Below are positions 11,777 through 23,632 of a stretch of 64,000 bases of DNA, piece after piece (position 1 is the first letter of the stretch; each line of letters begins with the position of its first letter). This DNA is from Epiperipatus broadwayi (Eukaryota > Onychophora > Udeonychophora > Euonychophora > Peripatidae), in NCBI GenBank assembly GCA_028023455.1, contig JAQFVV010012529.1, positions 1,176,001-1,240,000 on the forward strand. The letters are read 5' to 3'. The translations under genes and the position numbers were made by a program. The notes beneath the pieces are model-generated. The model did no database searches and had not been told where the DNA came from. It saw only the letters and a program-made list of their open reading frames with translations.

Positions 11777-14084
11777 GATAATTTAGTAGATGAAAATAAA
11801 TATTTAAAAATAAGAATAACAAATCTGACCTTCAAAACTGAAGATGATGCCAGAGAATACAGAATAATTTTTGCCTTCAAAACAAAACTGATTTGCACTA
11901 ATCTATATTTTTTATGATCAGTTCTGAAGAATAAGAAATAGCAATTGTTAGGGAAATATAAACAATGTGTCAGTATTACTTCATTGAGATCATAACTTTG
12001 AGTAAGCAAAAAAAACAATTACTAATCTATGTTTTATATATAGAAGAAATAATGTTTTATTAAATTAAATTTTTGTTATTAAGCTTAAGCAATAAACTGT
12101 CAGCATATCATGTTATCATATTCTATTTCATATAAAATATTATGACAATATACTGATAATGATGATTCATTTTTTCCATTTAGCACAGTACCCATATAAT
12201 TAATATTATGCATGTTGAGGTGTATAAAAGCAATTTGTCTATGTGTGTACAATTTCATAGTGTAATACTTTACATTTACATATTTTGTATATTTACAGTT
12301 CTGAATATTTATTATACAGTTCAAACTAGGCATAAATAAATAAAAAATTACAAAGAAAGTAAATGTGTTATTTTCTATTTATACTGAATACAATATAACT
12401 AATGCAAAATAAAGGAAAGTGAAAAAAAAAAGTGGATAAATTTTACAAATATTTTTAAAAAAACCATTACAGCAAACATAAAATGCTATCTTTATAAAAA
12501 AAAATTTTAAACAAATCTTTACAAATTATGGTAAAAGGTATTAGACCTGCTGAGATGTATTTGTCCAGCAATAATTATTTTAACTTTGCAATCTTGTAAA
12601 ATGGATCTTCAGACAAACTTAATCAATCAATTTTTATACTCCCTCCAATTTTATTTTTTAAAAAAGAAAACAAACAAACACGCATTTACCTTATAATGAC
12701 AACCAAACTTATTCTAATCAAAATAATGACCATCACTAGGGCAGACTGAACTTTTTGATGTCCTCCAAAATGGAAATGAAAGCATAAGTTTCTTTGTGCC
12801 AAGATTTTTATATGACATCACAGCATAATTTAAAATTAGCTGCAAAAGCAAGATTCAGTAACAAGTTTATTCCAATTTGAAGATTATGTAATATTGAGGT
12901 AAAAATAATTTATTTCTTTTTTAGAAGATTGTAAAGGTGTTTAATTTGGTATTTATTTACAGATTTGTTTTTGAGGTTGAGTTTCAATCACAGTAGATCT
13001 AATATCAAAGTACCCAAATGCGTATACTTTTTAATATTTCTGATTGGAAATGTTGAATTTCACTATCTGGAACATCCTTTTACATTAATTCTCTTATCAT
13101 AATTTTTAATATCTCATCAGAATTCTAATGTATAGAACAGAATATAGATATTAGCAATATTTTAATTGCAAGATGTGTGCTAGAAAAAAATATTATACCA
13201 GACCCAAATAAAACAACTTAATCTGATGATTTAATAAATTTAATAATAAACATTAATATATGGAATCATATACAACTATACTTATACTCAATAATTCATA
13301 AGAGCTTTAAGTGTTATTAATAAGGATTATCTTTTGTCAACTGGCTGAATCAAACTTAAGTATAGTTTTATCAATGTTCAATAAATTTTCTTCTCTTTAT
13401 GAACGTTCTTTAAATATAATAATCTTTAACCAAGTTTAAATTACATCTTCAGTGATAATTTTTTTGGATTCCTCAAAAAATTGTCTTTCAAACCATATAT
13501 AATACTTCTTACCTGAGATAATCGATAGCTTCAGAATCTCCAAAAGTATTCGCACAAGAATTCTTCATTTTTATCTTGTACCCCAAAAGTTGATAAATCT
13601 CAAAGGCGTATATAAGAAAAAGATTCATCCTAATAAAAGATACAAACAAATAATTTCCAGAAGATGGATATGCATTTGTCATCATAGCCATTGAGTTCTT
13701 GTCTAACTAAAACTAGAAATTGTAAGCTACTGACTGTATCACTGATAGAATGAGTTTTATCTCTTCATTTTATATTTTTTTGTGTACATCAGTGACATTT
13801 ATATTCTTTATGCAAACCAGTGATGCTATCTTGTTATATTTATTGTATCACATAGATATAATTTATTTGCATATAGTCTATTTATTAGCTATGGACTTAA
13901 AAATAATGTGATGAAAGATATGGCAAAACTAGTGACTCCACAACATGAGTATCAAGGAGTAGGCAAGAATCAGAATTTTATTCTTTGCCTACATATGCAA
14001 TCTTTCTGGGCATTTGATTATTAGTTTTGTCAATCATTATTTGTTATACAACACACAAGAGTAAACACAAACACACCATATAAA
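11777..14084. other. AT-rich non-coding sequence
   Basis: No transposon ends or genes recognised, apart from one weak exon-like stretch at 13,513-13,629 listed separately. Confidence 0.5.
13513..13629 (-). CDS. Weak candidate internal exon
   Basis: On the minus strand a pyrimidine-rich TTTTATTAG acceptor ends at 13,630 and a CTCAG|GTAAGA donor follows 13,513. The 117-nt stretch between them is open in one frame (MNLFLIYAFEIYQLLGYK at its start, FGDSEAIDYLR at its end). The peptide is not recognised, and paired splice-like motifs are common in AT-rich sequence. Listed only because both sites are good and the frame is open. Confidence 0.15.
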
Positions 14085-14238
14085 TCTCACATGACCACCA
14101 TCTCTTATGCTTGTGTATAACTATTGTTAAAACAGGCAAAACTCACTATACGTATGCCACATACAGCAAGCTAGAGTAATCAATGGATGCCAGAAGGCTT
14201 GTGCATAAAATCCCCATCTAGTGCCTACTCATCCAATA

Positions 14239-14280
14239 TCCCCAGATTAGTTTCTGGCTTGTGGCCTTCGTCAGTGAGGA
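14239..14280 (-). ncRNA. Hammerhead ribozyme motif, block B copy 1 (partly decayed)
   Basis: Minus strand: TCCTCA, CTGACGA, AGGC/GCCA with loop CACAA, GAAA, then ACTAATC instead of ACTAGTC. Position 7 is C, which the hammerhead tolerates. The stem III G is changed to A and the base pair at the bottom of stem II is A-A, so this copy is probably weak or inactive. Confidence 0.65.
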
Positions 14281-14763
14281 GCCTTGGATCTGAGAGCACT
14301 GCATCTAGATCTTAGGATCTAATGCAACCCTCCAGCAACCACCTTTTATCTCCATTTAACTACAAAACTATGAGTCTTAAACTGAAAACACTTTAATGTT
14401 TCCAATTCAAGCCCATCAGCTTATATAGTTATATGGGTCTGAACCCAGTTCAGTTCCCATATATTTTGGTGTCTTTGGTTCTTTAATAACCATAGCCACC
14501 AATATCCTATTAGGCAGGATTGGTTTTAAGCCAATAAACATCACATGACCACCATCTCTTATGTTTGTGTATAACTGTTGTTAAAACAGGCAAAACTCAT
14601 ACGTATGTCACATAATTGTATAAGCTGATGGGCTTGAATTGGAAACATTAAAGTGTTTTCAGTTTAAGACTTATAGTTTTGTAGTTAAATGGAGATAAAA
14701 GGTGGTTGCTGGAGGGTTGCATTAGATCCTAAGATCTAGATGCAGTGCTCTCAGATCCAAGGC

Positions 14764-14805
14764 TCCTCACTGACGAAGGCCACAAGCCAGAAACTAGTCT
14801 GGGGA
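14764..14805 (+). ncRNA. Hammerhead ribozyme motif, block B copy 2
   Basis: TCCTCA (14,764-14,769), CTGACGA (14,770-14,776), stem II with loop CACAA, GAAA, ACTAGT, then C at 14,799 as predicted cleavage base, and TGGGGA to 14,805. All core bases are present. Stem II has three G-C pairs above an A-A mismatch. First hammerhead of the 452-nt head-to-tail monomer. Confidence 0.75.
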
Positions 14806-15215
14806 TATTGGATGAGTAGGCACTAGATGGGGATTTTATGCACAAGCCTTCTGGCATCCATTGATTACTCTAGCTTGCTGTGTGTGGCATACATATAGTG
14901 AGTTTTGCCTGTTTTAACAAGTTATACCCAAGCATAAGAGATGGTGGTCATGTGATGTTTATTGGCTTAAAACCAATCCTGCCTAATAGGATATTGGTGG
15001 CTATGGTTATTAAAGAACCAAAGACACTAAAATATATGGAAACTGAACTGGGTTCAGATCCATATAACTATAGAAGCTGATGGGCTTGAATTGGAAACAT
15101 TAAAGTGTTTTCAGTTTAAGACTCATAGTTTTGTAGTTAAATGGAGATAAAAGAAGGTTGCTGGAGGGTTGCATTAGATTCTAAAATCTAGATACAGTGC
15201 TCCCAGATCCAAGGC

Positions 15216-15257
15216 TCCTCACTGACGAAGGCCACAAGCCAGAAACTAGCCTGGGGA
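15216..15257 (+). ncRNA. Hammerhead ribozyme motif, block B copy 3 (cleavage site altered)
   Basis: Same as copy 2 except that stem III/cleavage reads ACTAGCC rather than ACTAGTC, so the U before the cleavage base is C. Expected effect is reduced or lost cleavage. Closes the 452-nt monomer. Confidence 0.65.
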
Positions 15258-15708
15258 TATTGGATGAGTAGGCACTATATGGGGATTTTATGCACAAGCC
15301 TTCTGGAATCCATTGATTACTCTAGCTTGCTGTGTGTGGCATACATATAGTGAGTTTTGCCTGTTTTAACACCATAAAAACATAATAAGTAATAAATTAT
15401 TAAACCTTTTGAGAATCATTATTTTTATAAAATAAGTTTGGCTCAAACTTGGATTAGAACATACAAAATTACTGTACATATAAATAAATATTATAGAATT
15501 TATATATACCACACCAATACAAATTAATAAAAATTAAATCATTTTTCAAATAATTAAAAAAAAAATTAAAATATTCAAAAAATTAAAATTGCATACTTAT
15601 GAGCCTGATATTCTGCAATTACGTTTAGACTCCATGGAAGATCTTGTTTGTGAATGATCAGCATATTTTTAATCCATTTTGTGTAACTCATGAGGCCGAT
15701 AAAAGTTT

Positions 15709-15818
15709 TGTCTTTATTTTTTTTTATACCCGTTGAGCGGGAAGTGAACCTGGCTCGCTGTTTGGAAGGCAGCTATGCTAACCACTAGGACACCAATGCT
15801 TGACTTTCTGTCTTTATT
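15709..15818 (-). mobile_element. tRNA-Gly-derived retroposon with 10-bp target duplication
   Basis: TGTCTTTATT flanks the insert at 15,709-15,718 and 15,809-15,818. On the minus strand the insert has a short leader GTCAA, the tRNA-Gly-like body (15,731-15,799), then a TATAAAAAAAAA tail. Target duplication plus A-rich tail indicates LINE-type retroposition of a tRNA or small tRNA-derived SINE. Confidence 0.75.
15731..15799 (-). pseudogene. tRNA-Gly(TCC)-like pseudogene
   Basis: Minus strand begins GCATTGGTG. It has an A-box-like TAGTGGTTAGC, an anticodon loop CTTCCAA (TCC) with one mismatched stem pair, and a B-box-like GGTTCACTTCC. The acceptor pairing is imperfect. It differs from the better copy at 31,556 at several stem positions, so it is a decayed copy. 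Confidence 0.75.
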
Positions 15819-17600
15819 GCTTCACGGAAATTAGAAAATTGATAAAAAAAAATTAAATGTACCTGTTATAAAAAAAATTAATAAAAAAAATTAAAATTTC
15901 ATCAATTTTTTTTAGACATCATTAGAAAGCTATGTTCCAGATGTATTAAATGCCCATATTTCTGTTGACACCATGCTTATAGTTTTTGTCATTAAAAAAA
16001 GAAAACATTTCGACCAATCAAATAAGATGCGTGACAAAACTGCTTTATAAGCAGCAGTTAAATACATAATTTGAATCACAAAAAATTGCTCTGACAAATA
16101 TATTATAATGGAAACTGGATTCAAATCAAGATAGTTATTTAATGGTACTAATGAGTACTAAGTCAATTATATCAGTCCTTATATCATTTCTTTACTGGTG
16201 TAATATGTAATGTTTTATTTTATTTCAGGTTTAAATCTTCACCAATAATGTGACAACTATAGAAACATTTATTTGTAAATCCTATGAATAAAAATAGAAT
16301 TAACTCAGAAAAATGATTTTTATTATCAAAATCACATCATATTTTTTTTATTTATTTATTAAAACACTAGGCATCAAACCTTTAATTTGTGAATGTTTAC
16401 TGAGTTATTTACAATATCATTTATCAATTATTTTGACTACAACATCCAGATACTTTGCTCACTGGCATGCATGTTCTCAGAGCTTGGAGGGGGAGGTTTT
16501 CTAGGAATCATGTATGTGGCCTATATTTTCTTATTAGCATATTTTATACAAAAAAATATAACAATACGTGCTTTTAGTATGTGTATCAAACAACCAAGGA
16601 GATTAATAAATAATTTATTAATGCAATTCAATTAGAGATAGTTTTAATTTGTAATTTTCTCTAGCATAAATGTATCAAGCTGGATATCATAATCAAAAGT
16701 TCAGATATTTTTTCTTACTAACCCTTTATTAAATTGTCTCACATATGCATATAAGAAAATAATCTTATAGACTTTATTATAATACTTTCATTTGTATCTG
16801 TATATGTGAATTAAAGCATAATTCATTTCTTGAATATTTCAATTTAAACATATATATATATATATATTATATGGTTGTAATTCATAAATAAAATATTTTA
16901 TTTTAGAATATCAAATTCATTTTTATTCTTTAATAGTGCAATATATTTTTATTTTTAAATATTCAAATATATATATTGAATTTCTTTTTCTTCAGAATAT
17001 CTTATCACTTTTCCTTGAATTCTCTCATCTTTATTTAGGTATCTTTCTTATGTTAATTATTTTAGTATTATTGCTAACCAAACAACCATTGATCACAGTT
17101 ATTATTCTTCCATTAAATATTTTTGGCAATTGATCTGCATAGGTATTTTTTTCATAGCATGTTATGAGTTAATATGAAGGGCAATATGCTTAGGGTACAA
17201 ACCAATATGCTATTCCCTTCTTTCTAACCCTCCATATCTGAAAAGTATCCTAATGTAAAAATATTTTCATAACTTCTTTAGTAGTAAATCCAAATAATTT
17301 CAAATAAACTTTTCTAATTTAGCTGTTTTAGTTAATTCTTCCCGCTTCTTCTTCCTCAACCACAGCAATGGGAGAGAGAAAAAATTTATCTCATTTGCAT
17401 CCCATCAGCTTCATTTATATACAATCCCTTTTATTTAGAATTTTTTTGGGTCTGTCACTTAAATTAATTTCTAAAGTAATAATGTTCTAATAAAGGGGAT
17501 ATTAATTAAGTGAATATATCCATGCATATTTACAAAATAAATAATCTTTATTTATATAATTTTTCACTCCTCTCTTCTTTACTTCTATCATATATATAAA
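15819..17600. other. AT-rich non-coding sequence
   Basis: No gene or mobile element recognised. A TA microsatellite lies near 16,850. Confidence 0.5.
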
Positions 17601-19247
17601 GGTAATAGTATGAATACTGAACCCTACCGTTTGATGGCGCTCTTTTTCACCCAATGCACATCAATATACCGATTCACTGGCCATCTGTTCGTTTACATTT
17701 TATGGTAAAAGATTTTTTTTTTTTCCAACCGGTTTTTAATTTTTTTTTTTTTGTCATTGGCCCATCTCTTTGGTTTACATAATATTACAGTAAAACACCA
17801 AAGTTTTTTTTTATATTCCACCTGGAGTTTTTTTCCTCCGGTTTTTAATAAACAAATACTTTGTTTTTAGATGGTCTAGGAGTGTTGGTTTGTTTTTAAA
17901 TTATCGACTAACTGTCCATCGGTTTCTTTATATAATATTACTTACAGTAAATCAAAGTTTTTTTTTTCACCCGATTTTTTTATTGGTTCATTTTTTTAAG
18001 AAACACTTTGTTTTTAGATAGTGTTAGGGATGTTGGTTTGCTTTGAAATTATTGATTAATGCTCTATCGGTTTGTTTACACAAAAATACGGTACCAAACA
18101 CTTTGTTGTTTTTAGATGGTGAAGGGGGTGTTGGTTATTTGCTTTGAACTTATCTTCTTTTTTTTGTTTTTGGTTGATGTTTTGATTTTCTGAAAGACTT
18201 CAACAATTCAGTATTTTTGAATAAACCAACACTTGATTTTTTAGAGGGTGGAGGGGTTGTTTTGATTTTGAATTGTCTTTTTTTTTTTGTTAATTTATTA
18301 TGAGGCTTTTTTATTTTTTTGTTTCAAATCTTTACACTACAGAAAGTTCTATTATATGATAGTGAAAAGTTCTTCCTTAATTTTTTGACCTTTAATTTTA
18401 AAAAAGACATAAACAGTTCGTTTTTAAAGGACACTTTTTTTTAAGCCGGGGGAGGTGGGCTGAGGTGGCAGGGAAGGTTTGTTTTGATTTTCAATTGTCT
18501 TCTTTTTGAACATTTTATTATGTTACCGCACAGTTCTTTAATATTATTTTATATATATATTTTGGGTGGGCAACAAAAAAACAACAGCTTCCCATAAAAT
18601 AATTTATTGAATAAAAAATAAATGAAACTTTGGACAAGTTGTGAACCAAAACAAATAACAAAAAAAAAATACCATTTTCGGGGGCATAAAAAAGCCAAAA
18701 TTAACACGCAAATAAAAAAACAGGGAAGCCTCAAAGCTGTAAGGTATGGGATTTTGGAGCCCTCGAACCAACTTCCCTTACTGTTCTCGCATGGATTCAT
18801 GCATAAACGGGCATTTGCACGTGAAATTGAAAAAAACTCTGCTGAAAAAAAGAACCTTTTCAAGTTGTGTGCAGTTCAAAAGTGTAGGGAAGCATGTGTG
18901 ATGACATGACAATTCTTAATATGGAATACTAATCCCACTATGTTTTCTAAAAAATTTCCGACAATGAATTTTTGCAGAGTTTTGTCTCTTTCAAATACGG
19001 CTACCATTAAATCAGACCATAGCGAGAGTTCAAGAATGCTCACTTGACGAATACTGTCGCAATACAATGGGCGTAGTATTTTGTTATGTAATCGCAGAAT
19101 ACATCGCCCTCAGGCAGCCTGTTATGGCTCAAAAAACACTATTGTAGTGTCAGCCGTAAATTAAGGCCGCTAAAACAGTATATTGATGTGCATTTTGTGA
19201 AAAACGATGCCATCAAGCGGTGGGATTCAGTATTCGTACTATTACCT
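17601..19247. mobile_element. DNA transposon with ~70-bp terminal inverted repeats, superfamily unknown
   Basis: The left end GGTAATAGTATGAATACTGA (17,601 on, to about 17,670) matches the reverse complement of 19,177-19,247 over roughly 70 bp with about ten differences. Both ends are flanked by TA-rich sequence consistent with a TATATA-like target duplication. The 1.65-kb body contains T-rich stretches and weak frames (for example 18,549-18,909 on both strands) with no recognisable transposase. Probably a non-autonomous or decayed element. It is locally GC-richer than its surroundings near both ends. Confidence 0.8.
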
Positions 19248-21557
19248 ATATATATATATATGAATAAGTGAATTCCCAAAATATTATCATGTAGCTTTTG
19301 CACTGCTATGACCAGAGTTACAATATAGAGAAATCAAAAGCTACATAGTCATTTGAAAAACAATTTAAAATTTGATTTTTAAAATTGCTTTAATATGAGA
19401 ATGCCTTATACTATACAAGAAACTCATTTTCATTGTTAACAAATTACATCACTTTTAATTAATGGATGTTGATTAATATTTTGTGTGGTTAGCCAATCTC
19501 AATGTTTTTTTATAATCATAGATAAGTAAAGCTAATTAGTATTAATTCTATCTGCTTACAATCAATTATAAAATTAAATCTATTTACAAAAAAATGGAGA
19601 AATAATCCAGAAATGTACTGCAATTTTATGTTACCATGTCACAATATCTGGGAATTTGTTGAAAATTTATCACATAAATAGTTATACCAGCTCTAGACAA
19701 ATATCATGTATCAACAATTTTATTATTCATTGGATCAACCTATAATAAGTAAAAGTCAGTAAATAGTTTATTGCAAGATGGTTTTTCCAGTAACCTTCTA
19801 TACAGGATTAATGAAGGCACTAGTCATCATACTAACTAAATTTTGGATAGTGTTTTATTTTTCCTCATTGTTTAACCTTCTATATAAGAATGGCTAGTTA
19901 TTCATTTATTAATAATTGGATGCTAGCAAAGTTTGTTATCTAAAAAAAATCCTAAATCTGCTTGGAATCTGTTTGAAAAATTATTTGAACTGAATACCAG
20001 GTCTTGAAAAATGGATGTAATAACTACTACAGTATAATGTTCTTAATTAAAATATAATTTTCTACATTATAATTTTTTTGTGTGTAAATACTTCTATTCT
20101 AATGCCTTTCTAAATACTAGATTTTTAAACCATCAAGCAAGTGAAAATACTGAAGCAGTTGAATCTAAAAGACATGAGATATATCACTGCCAGAAACTTG
20201 TTGCTATCATCAACAAAAACTCATGAATTAAAATAATGATATAAAAAGCTATGAACTATTATATTTCAGTTTTTTCTAAAGACTTCAATGAGAACATTTG
20301 CAATTAATTAAATCTTACTATTATGAATGACAATTACTTTTGTGATGTAATACATAATTTATTCCTTGAGATAGCAGCATAAAACCTTATCTTTAGAGAC
20401 TGTTGTATATCAAATGAAAATCAAAATCAGTTACTGAAGTAGGTTTACCATAAACCAGACACTAAATGAAGATTAAGAATCAGTAGTTAAATTTCCAAAA
20501 ATTTCCAACTAGAGCTCCTTATCAATATTCAAAAGAATCAGTGTAACTCAAGATAAATAGAAAGTCAACTAGTAGTAATTTGAGTTTGAGACAATCAAAG
20601 TAATTAAAACTAATTCTTTCAACTTTAATTTCTGCTACCAGTTCTAATAATTTCTCCATCTATAAGAAATCATTTATGGTTTGCTGATATTGTGACATTC
20701 AAACAATAGAATTAATAAGTTATGTTTTGATCCAGAAACCTCAAATTCACATTTCTAAGACTGCGCTAATCAACAGAAGTCCATTCATTTCAGTAATGCA
20801 GAGGCTCAAACCTTTCCAGCTGAAACCTCAACTTGATTGATAAATAAGATGCAGCAAACAGTAAAAATAAATGGTAATACTTTAATTTGAAATAGGTAAT
20901 AATAATGACTTTTATTACAATTAAAAATTTAATTTGATTTTTATCTGCAGTAATTTCAATAATGGTTTATATAGAAAGTATCTTGAATTCTAAGCTATCA
21001 ATTCATAGATAAGTTGATCTATGGCTTGAATAATTAATCATAATAATAGATTTCAGAATTAAACAGAGCATAGGTATAATTAGGTCATTATAATTCTGGT
21101 GGCTTCAAATAGAGTTCTAAAGTAGTGAAGGATTCAATCTTGAAACGGTATAAATTATTTCAATGTCTGATGAATATAAATTAATCAGACTTGGGTGGTT
21201 TAATGTCAAAGTGTATGATGGTTTCTCAGAAAGTTAGACCTTTTAGAAACTGGATTGATCTGGAATTTATTTCTTCTTGTAGTCTTTGTTGAATTCCTCT
21301 GGAATATTTGATGGTATAGATTTCTGCTAGAAGTGTGCTGTAAGCACTTAACTTCAACAAGAAGTCAGAAATTTCTGGAATCAGAGAACTTTTACTAATA
21401 GATTGATAAGTATTATTTCTTATTATTGCTTTTTGAGCAAAGATAAATCTCCTATAATGCAGCCAAGATTTTTAAAATAATCGGAAACATTATTTCTTTT
21501 AAATAAACTGTTCTCAATATAAGAATATGCTTTGCATATCATATCTGGAATATATAA
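19248..21557. other. AT-rich non-coding sequence
   Basis: Nothing recognised on either strand. Confidence 0.5.
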
Positions 21558-22320
21558 TAAAATAGGCAAAACTCTCCACACAGTAGTGCCATTCAATGGA
21601 TGCATAAAACCCCTATCTAATACCTACTTATCCAATATCTCCAGACTGGTTTCTAGCTTGTGGCTTTCATCAGTGAGGAGTCTTGGATCTGAGAGTGCTG
21701 CACCTAGATCTTAGGGATCTAATGCAACCTTCCAGCAGTCACCTTTTGTCTCTACTTAACTACAAAACTATAAGAATAAAATTGAAAACAATATTTTCAA
21801 TCCAAGCTCATTAGCTTATACAGTCATATAGGTCTGAACTCAGTTAAGTATCATACATTTTAGTGTCTTTACTACTTTAATAACCATAGACATCACTATC
21901 CTATTAGGCAGGATTGGCATTAAACCACTGAACATTACATGATCACCATTTCTTATGCTTGCTCATAACTTATTAAATCAGGCAAAATACTCTGCCTTGC
22001 ACTGAGTGGTACTACTGTATGGAGAGTTTTGCTTGAGTTAATAACAGTTATGAGTAAGCATAAGAAATGGTGATCATGTGATGTTTAGTGGTTCAATGTC
22101 AATCCTGCCTAATAGGATAGTAGTGTCTATGGTTATTAAAGAACCAAAGACACTAAAATGTATGGGGACTGAACTGAATTCAGACCTATATGACTATATA
22201 AGCTAATGAGCTTGGATTGAAAATATTGTTTTCAGTTTTATTCTCATAGTTAAGTAGAGGTAAAAGGTGGCTGCTAGAGAGTTGCATTAGATCTATGTGC
22301 AGTGCTCTCAGATCCAAGGC
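21558..22320. mobile_element. Hammerhead-bearing inverted-repeat block C
   Basis: Palindrome with axis near 22,010: TGATCACCATTTCTTATGCT (about 21,942) is mirrored near 22,055-22,075, and CCTATTAGGCAGGATTG (about 21,899) near 22,100-22,116. The axis lies at the opposite end of the unit from block A, so both head-to-head and tail-to-tail junctions exist in the family. The left side retains one hammerhead. The right side stops at 22,320 inside CCAAGGC, just before its hammerhead. More diverged than block A. Confidence 0.7.
21638..21679 (-). ncRNA. Hammerhead ribozyme motif, block C, with stem II covariation
   Basis: Minus strand: TCCTCA, CTGATGA, stem II AAGC/GCTA with loop CACAA, GAAA, ACCAGT, C, TGGAGA. 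Relative to the other copies a stem II pair changed from G-C to A-U on both sides (GGC/GCC to AGC/GCT). Core bases are intact. Stem I has one mismatch. Confidence 0.7.
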
Positions 22321-22797
22321 TAATTAATTTGTTTTAAACACACAAATATTTTTTTAACTAGTAAAGTCTTAGGAAGACAAATTACAACTTCTTTAAATAT
22401 TCAAAAAATTATCAGTACATTATCTGATGTTATGAAGTTATAGAAAGATTATGTAATTACTTATCTCAGTAAAATCACATAAGATTGCAGATTCCTCAGT
22501 ATTTCCATTAAATGTCTTCTAGAAATCAACTAAATTACCGGTTTAAAAAAAGCTCTATATTTCTTACATCTATTCTAAGATTTTCTAATTTTATTTCAAA
22601 TATTATTCAATCAAAAAATTATCTTGCAATTTTATTACCACAGCTTCTGCTTTTCTTAGCAAAATGAAATAGAACATTGACTAGATCTTCCTTAACAATT
22701 ATATTATTTAAATATTATCCTTTATATTTAATATTTTTTCCATTTAGTATCAATCAACTCAACCTTTTATTGTTCAGTAACCATCTTCTTTCTTTCC

Positions 22798-22852
22798 TTG
22801 AAGAAGATTGTGGCACAATCGAAAATGTCGACTTTGCACAATAAAATTTAAC
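22798..22852 (+). repeat. Dispersed repeat 3' end with conserved hairpin, copy 2
   Basis: TTGAAGAA, then stem GATTG/CAATC (22,806-22,810 and 22,816-22,820) around TGGCA, then GAAAA and GCACAATAAAA. Compared with copies 1 and 3 the middle pair is T-A instead of C-G, a compensatory change. Confidence 0.6.
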
Positions 22853-23443
22853 TAAAATGAAGTGTAAAAAGGTGATCTGCTTGCTTGACAACTGTTAGGC
22901 TGAAATATTCTCGTGAAAAGAGCAATTAAATTTTTAACAACTCGTGGGCACCCCTCCCCCCGAGTTTTATTATAATGATAAATGAAGTATCAAATTTCTT
23001 TAACTTAAATACATATAGTATTCTTATGCATATGTAAAACAGCGGGAAAATCGGCGCCTGAATTTTTTAAATACTGTACTTCATTCAAAATGCGAAAATT
23101 AAATTTAATTATAAAAGATACAAGAAATTAATTTAGTAACTTATATGCGTGTTTTTAACTTTTAACCGAATGCTTAAAAATAATTTGACTTACATAATTA
23201 CTTTATATTTCACATAATGGTTTTTCCTTTTCTTAAATAGGAAATAGAGAAGCTATTAAATTTGTTTTTACAAAAAAAACGCGGCTTAAAAATTAAGATG
23301 GCGTATTAAATAGATGATTTATCAATATATCAACTTCTTTTTCCAGATAATATTATACAATAAAAAACTCTGTCAAAAAAACAATATTACGATAATGCCA
23401 ACTATTTGTTTATTTTTTTTTAATTCCCGGGCTCGTAAATCGT
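22853..23443. other. Non-coding, possible promoter region
   Basis: Includes a C-run (near 22,953), CGGCGCC near 23,052 and AAGATGGCG at 23,295-23,303 (YY1-like box) about 330 bp upstream of the synthetase start codon. No TATA box can be told apart from the AT-rich background. A promoter role is inferred from position only. Confidence 0.3.
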
Positions 23444-23517
23444 TCAGATAATAGCCTCATCATCACATTGAGGCTTCCATTCATTGTAAACGTCACGAGG
23501 AGGAACGTACTTGCAAT
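23444..23517 (-). CDS. Candidate terminal coding exon, antisense, unidentified gene
   Basis: On the minus strand an acceptor CCAATTTTAG ends at 23,518. The exon then reads CKYVPPRDVYNEW and KPQCDDEAII followed by TGA (23,444-23,446). An AATAAA lies about 30-36 nt past the stop (TTTATT on plus near 23,409). Balanced amino-acid use, with Trp, Cys and Pro, is unlike random AT-rich translation. I do not recognise the protein. Its upstream exons must lie at higher coordinates, overlapping the synthetase locus on the opposite strand; none was found. Confidence 0.4.
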
Positions 23518-23632
23518 CTAAAATTGGATCATTTTATAAAGTAGAGTACATCCCGTAATCACATTTGAACAGCATTAACATTCATTTACATTTCTAGGCA
23601 AATATTATCTGTACAATATATATAAATTTAAT

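Larger units (their letters stand above)
14085..15372. mobile_element. Hammerhead-bearing repeat block B, with head-to-tail dimer
   Basis: The left part (14,085-14,605) carries the unit in minus orientation; the right part (14,612-15,372) carries it twice in plus orientation. AAGCTGATGGGCTTGAATTG recurs at 14,622 and 15,074, and the two plus hammerhead cleavage sites lie 452 nt apart, giving a full direct-repeat monomer. The block ends with GAGTTTTGCCTGTTTTAAC, mirrored at its left as GTTAAAACAGGCAAAACTC. No coding capacity is seen. This matches metazoan retrozymes (non-autonomous tandem units bounded by type I hammerheads) or solo terminal repeats of a Penelope-like element. Confidence 0.75.

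Noticed and set aside
18549-18863. 104-codon minus frame and 95-codon plus frame in the 17.6-19.2 kb transposon
   Set aside because: Overlapping on opposite strands with no recognisable domain; possibly decayed transposase but unsupported.
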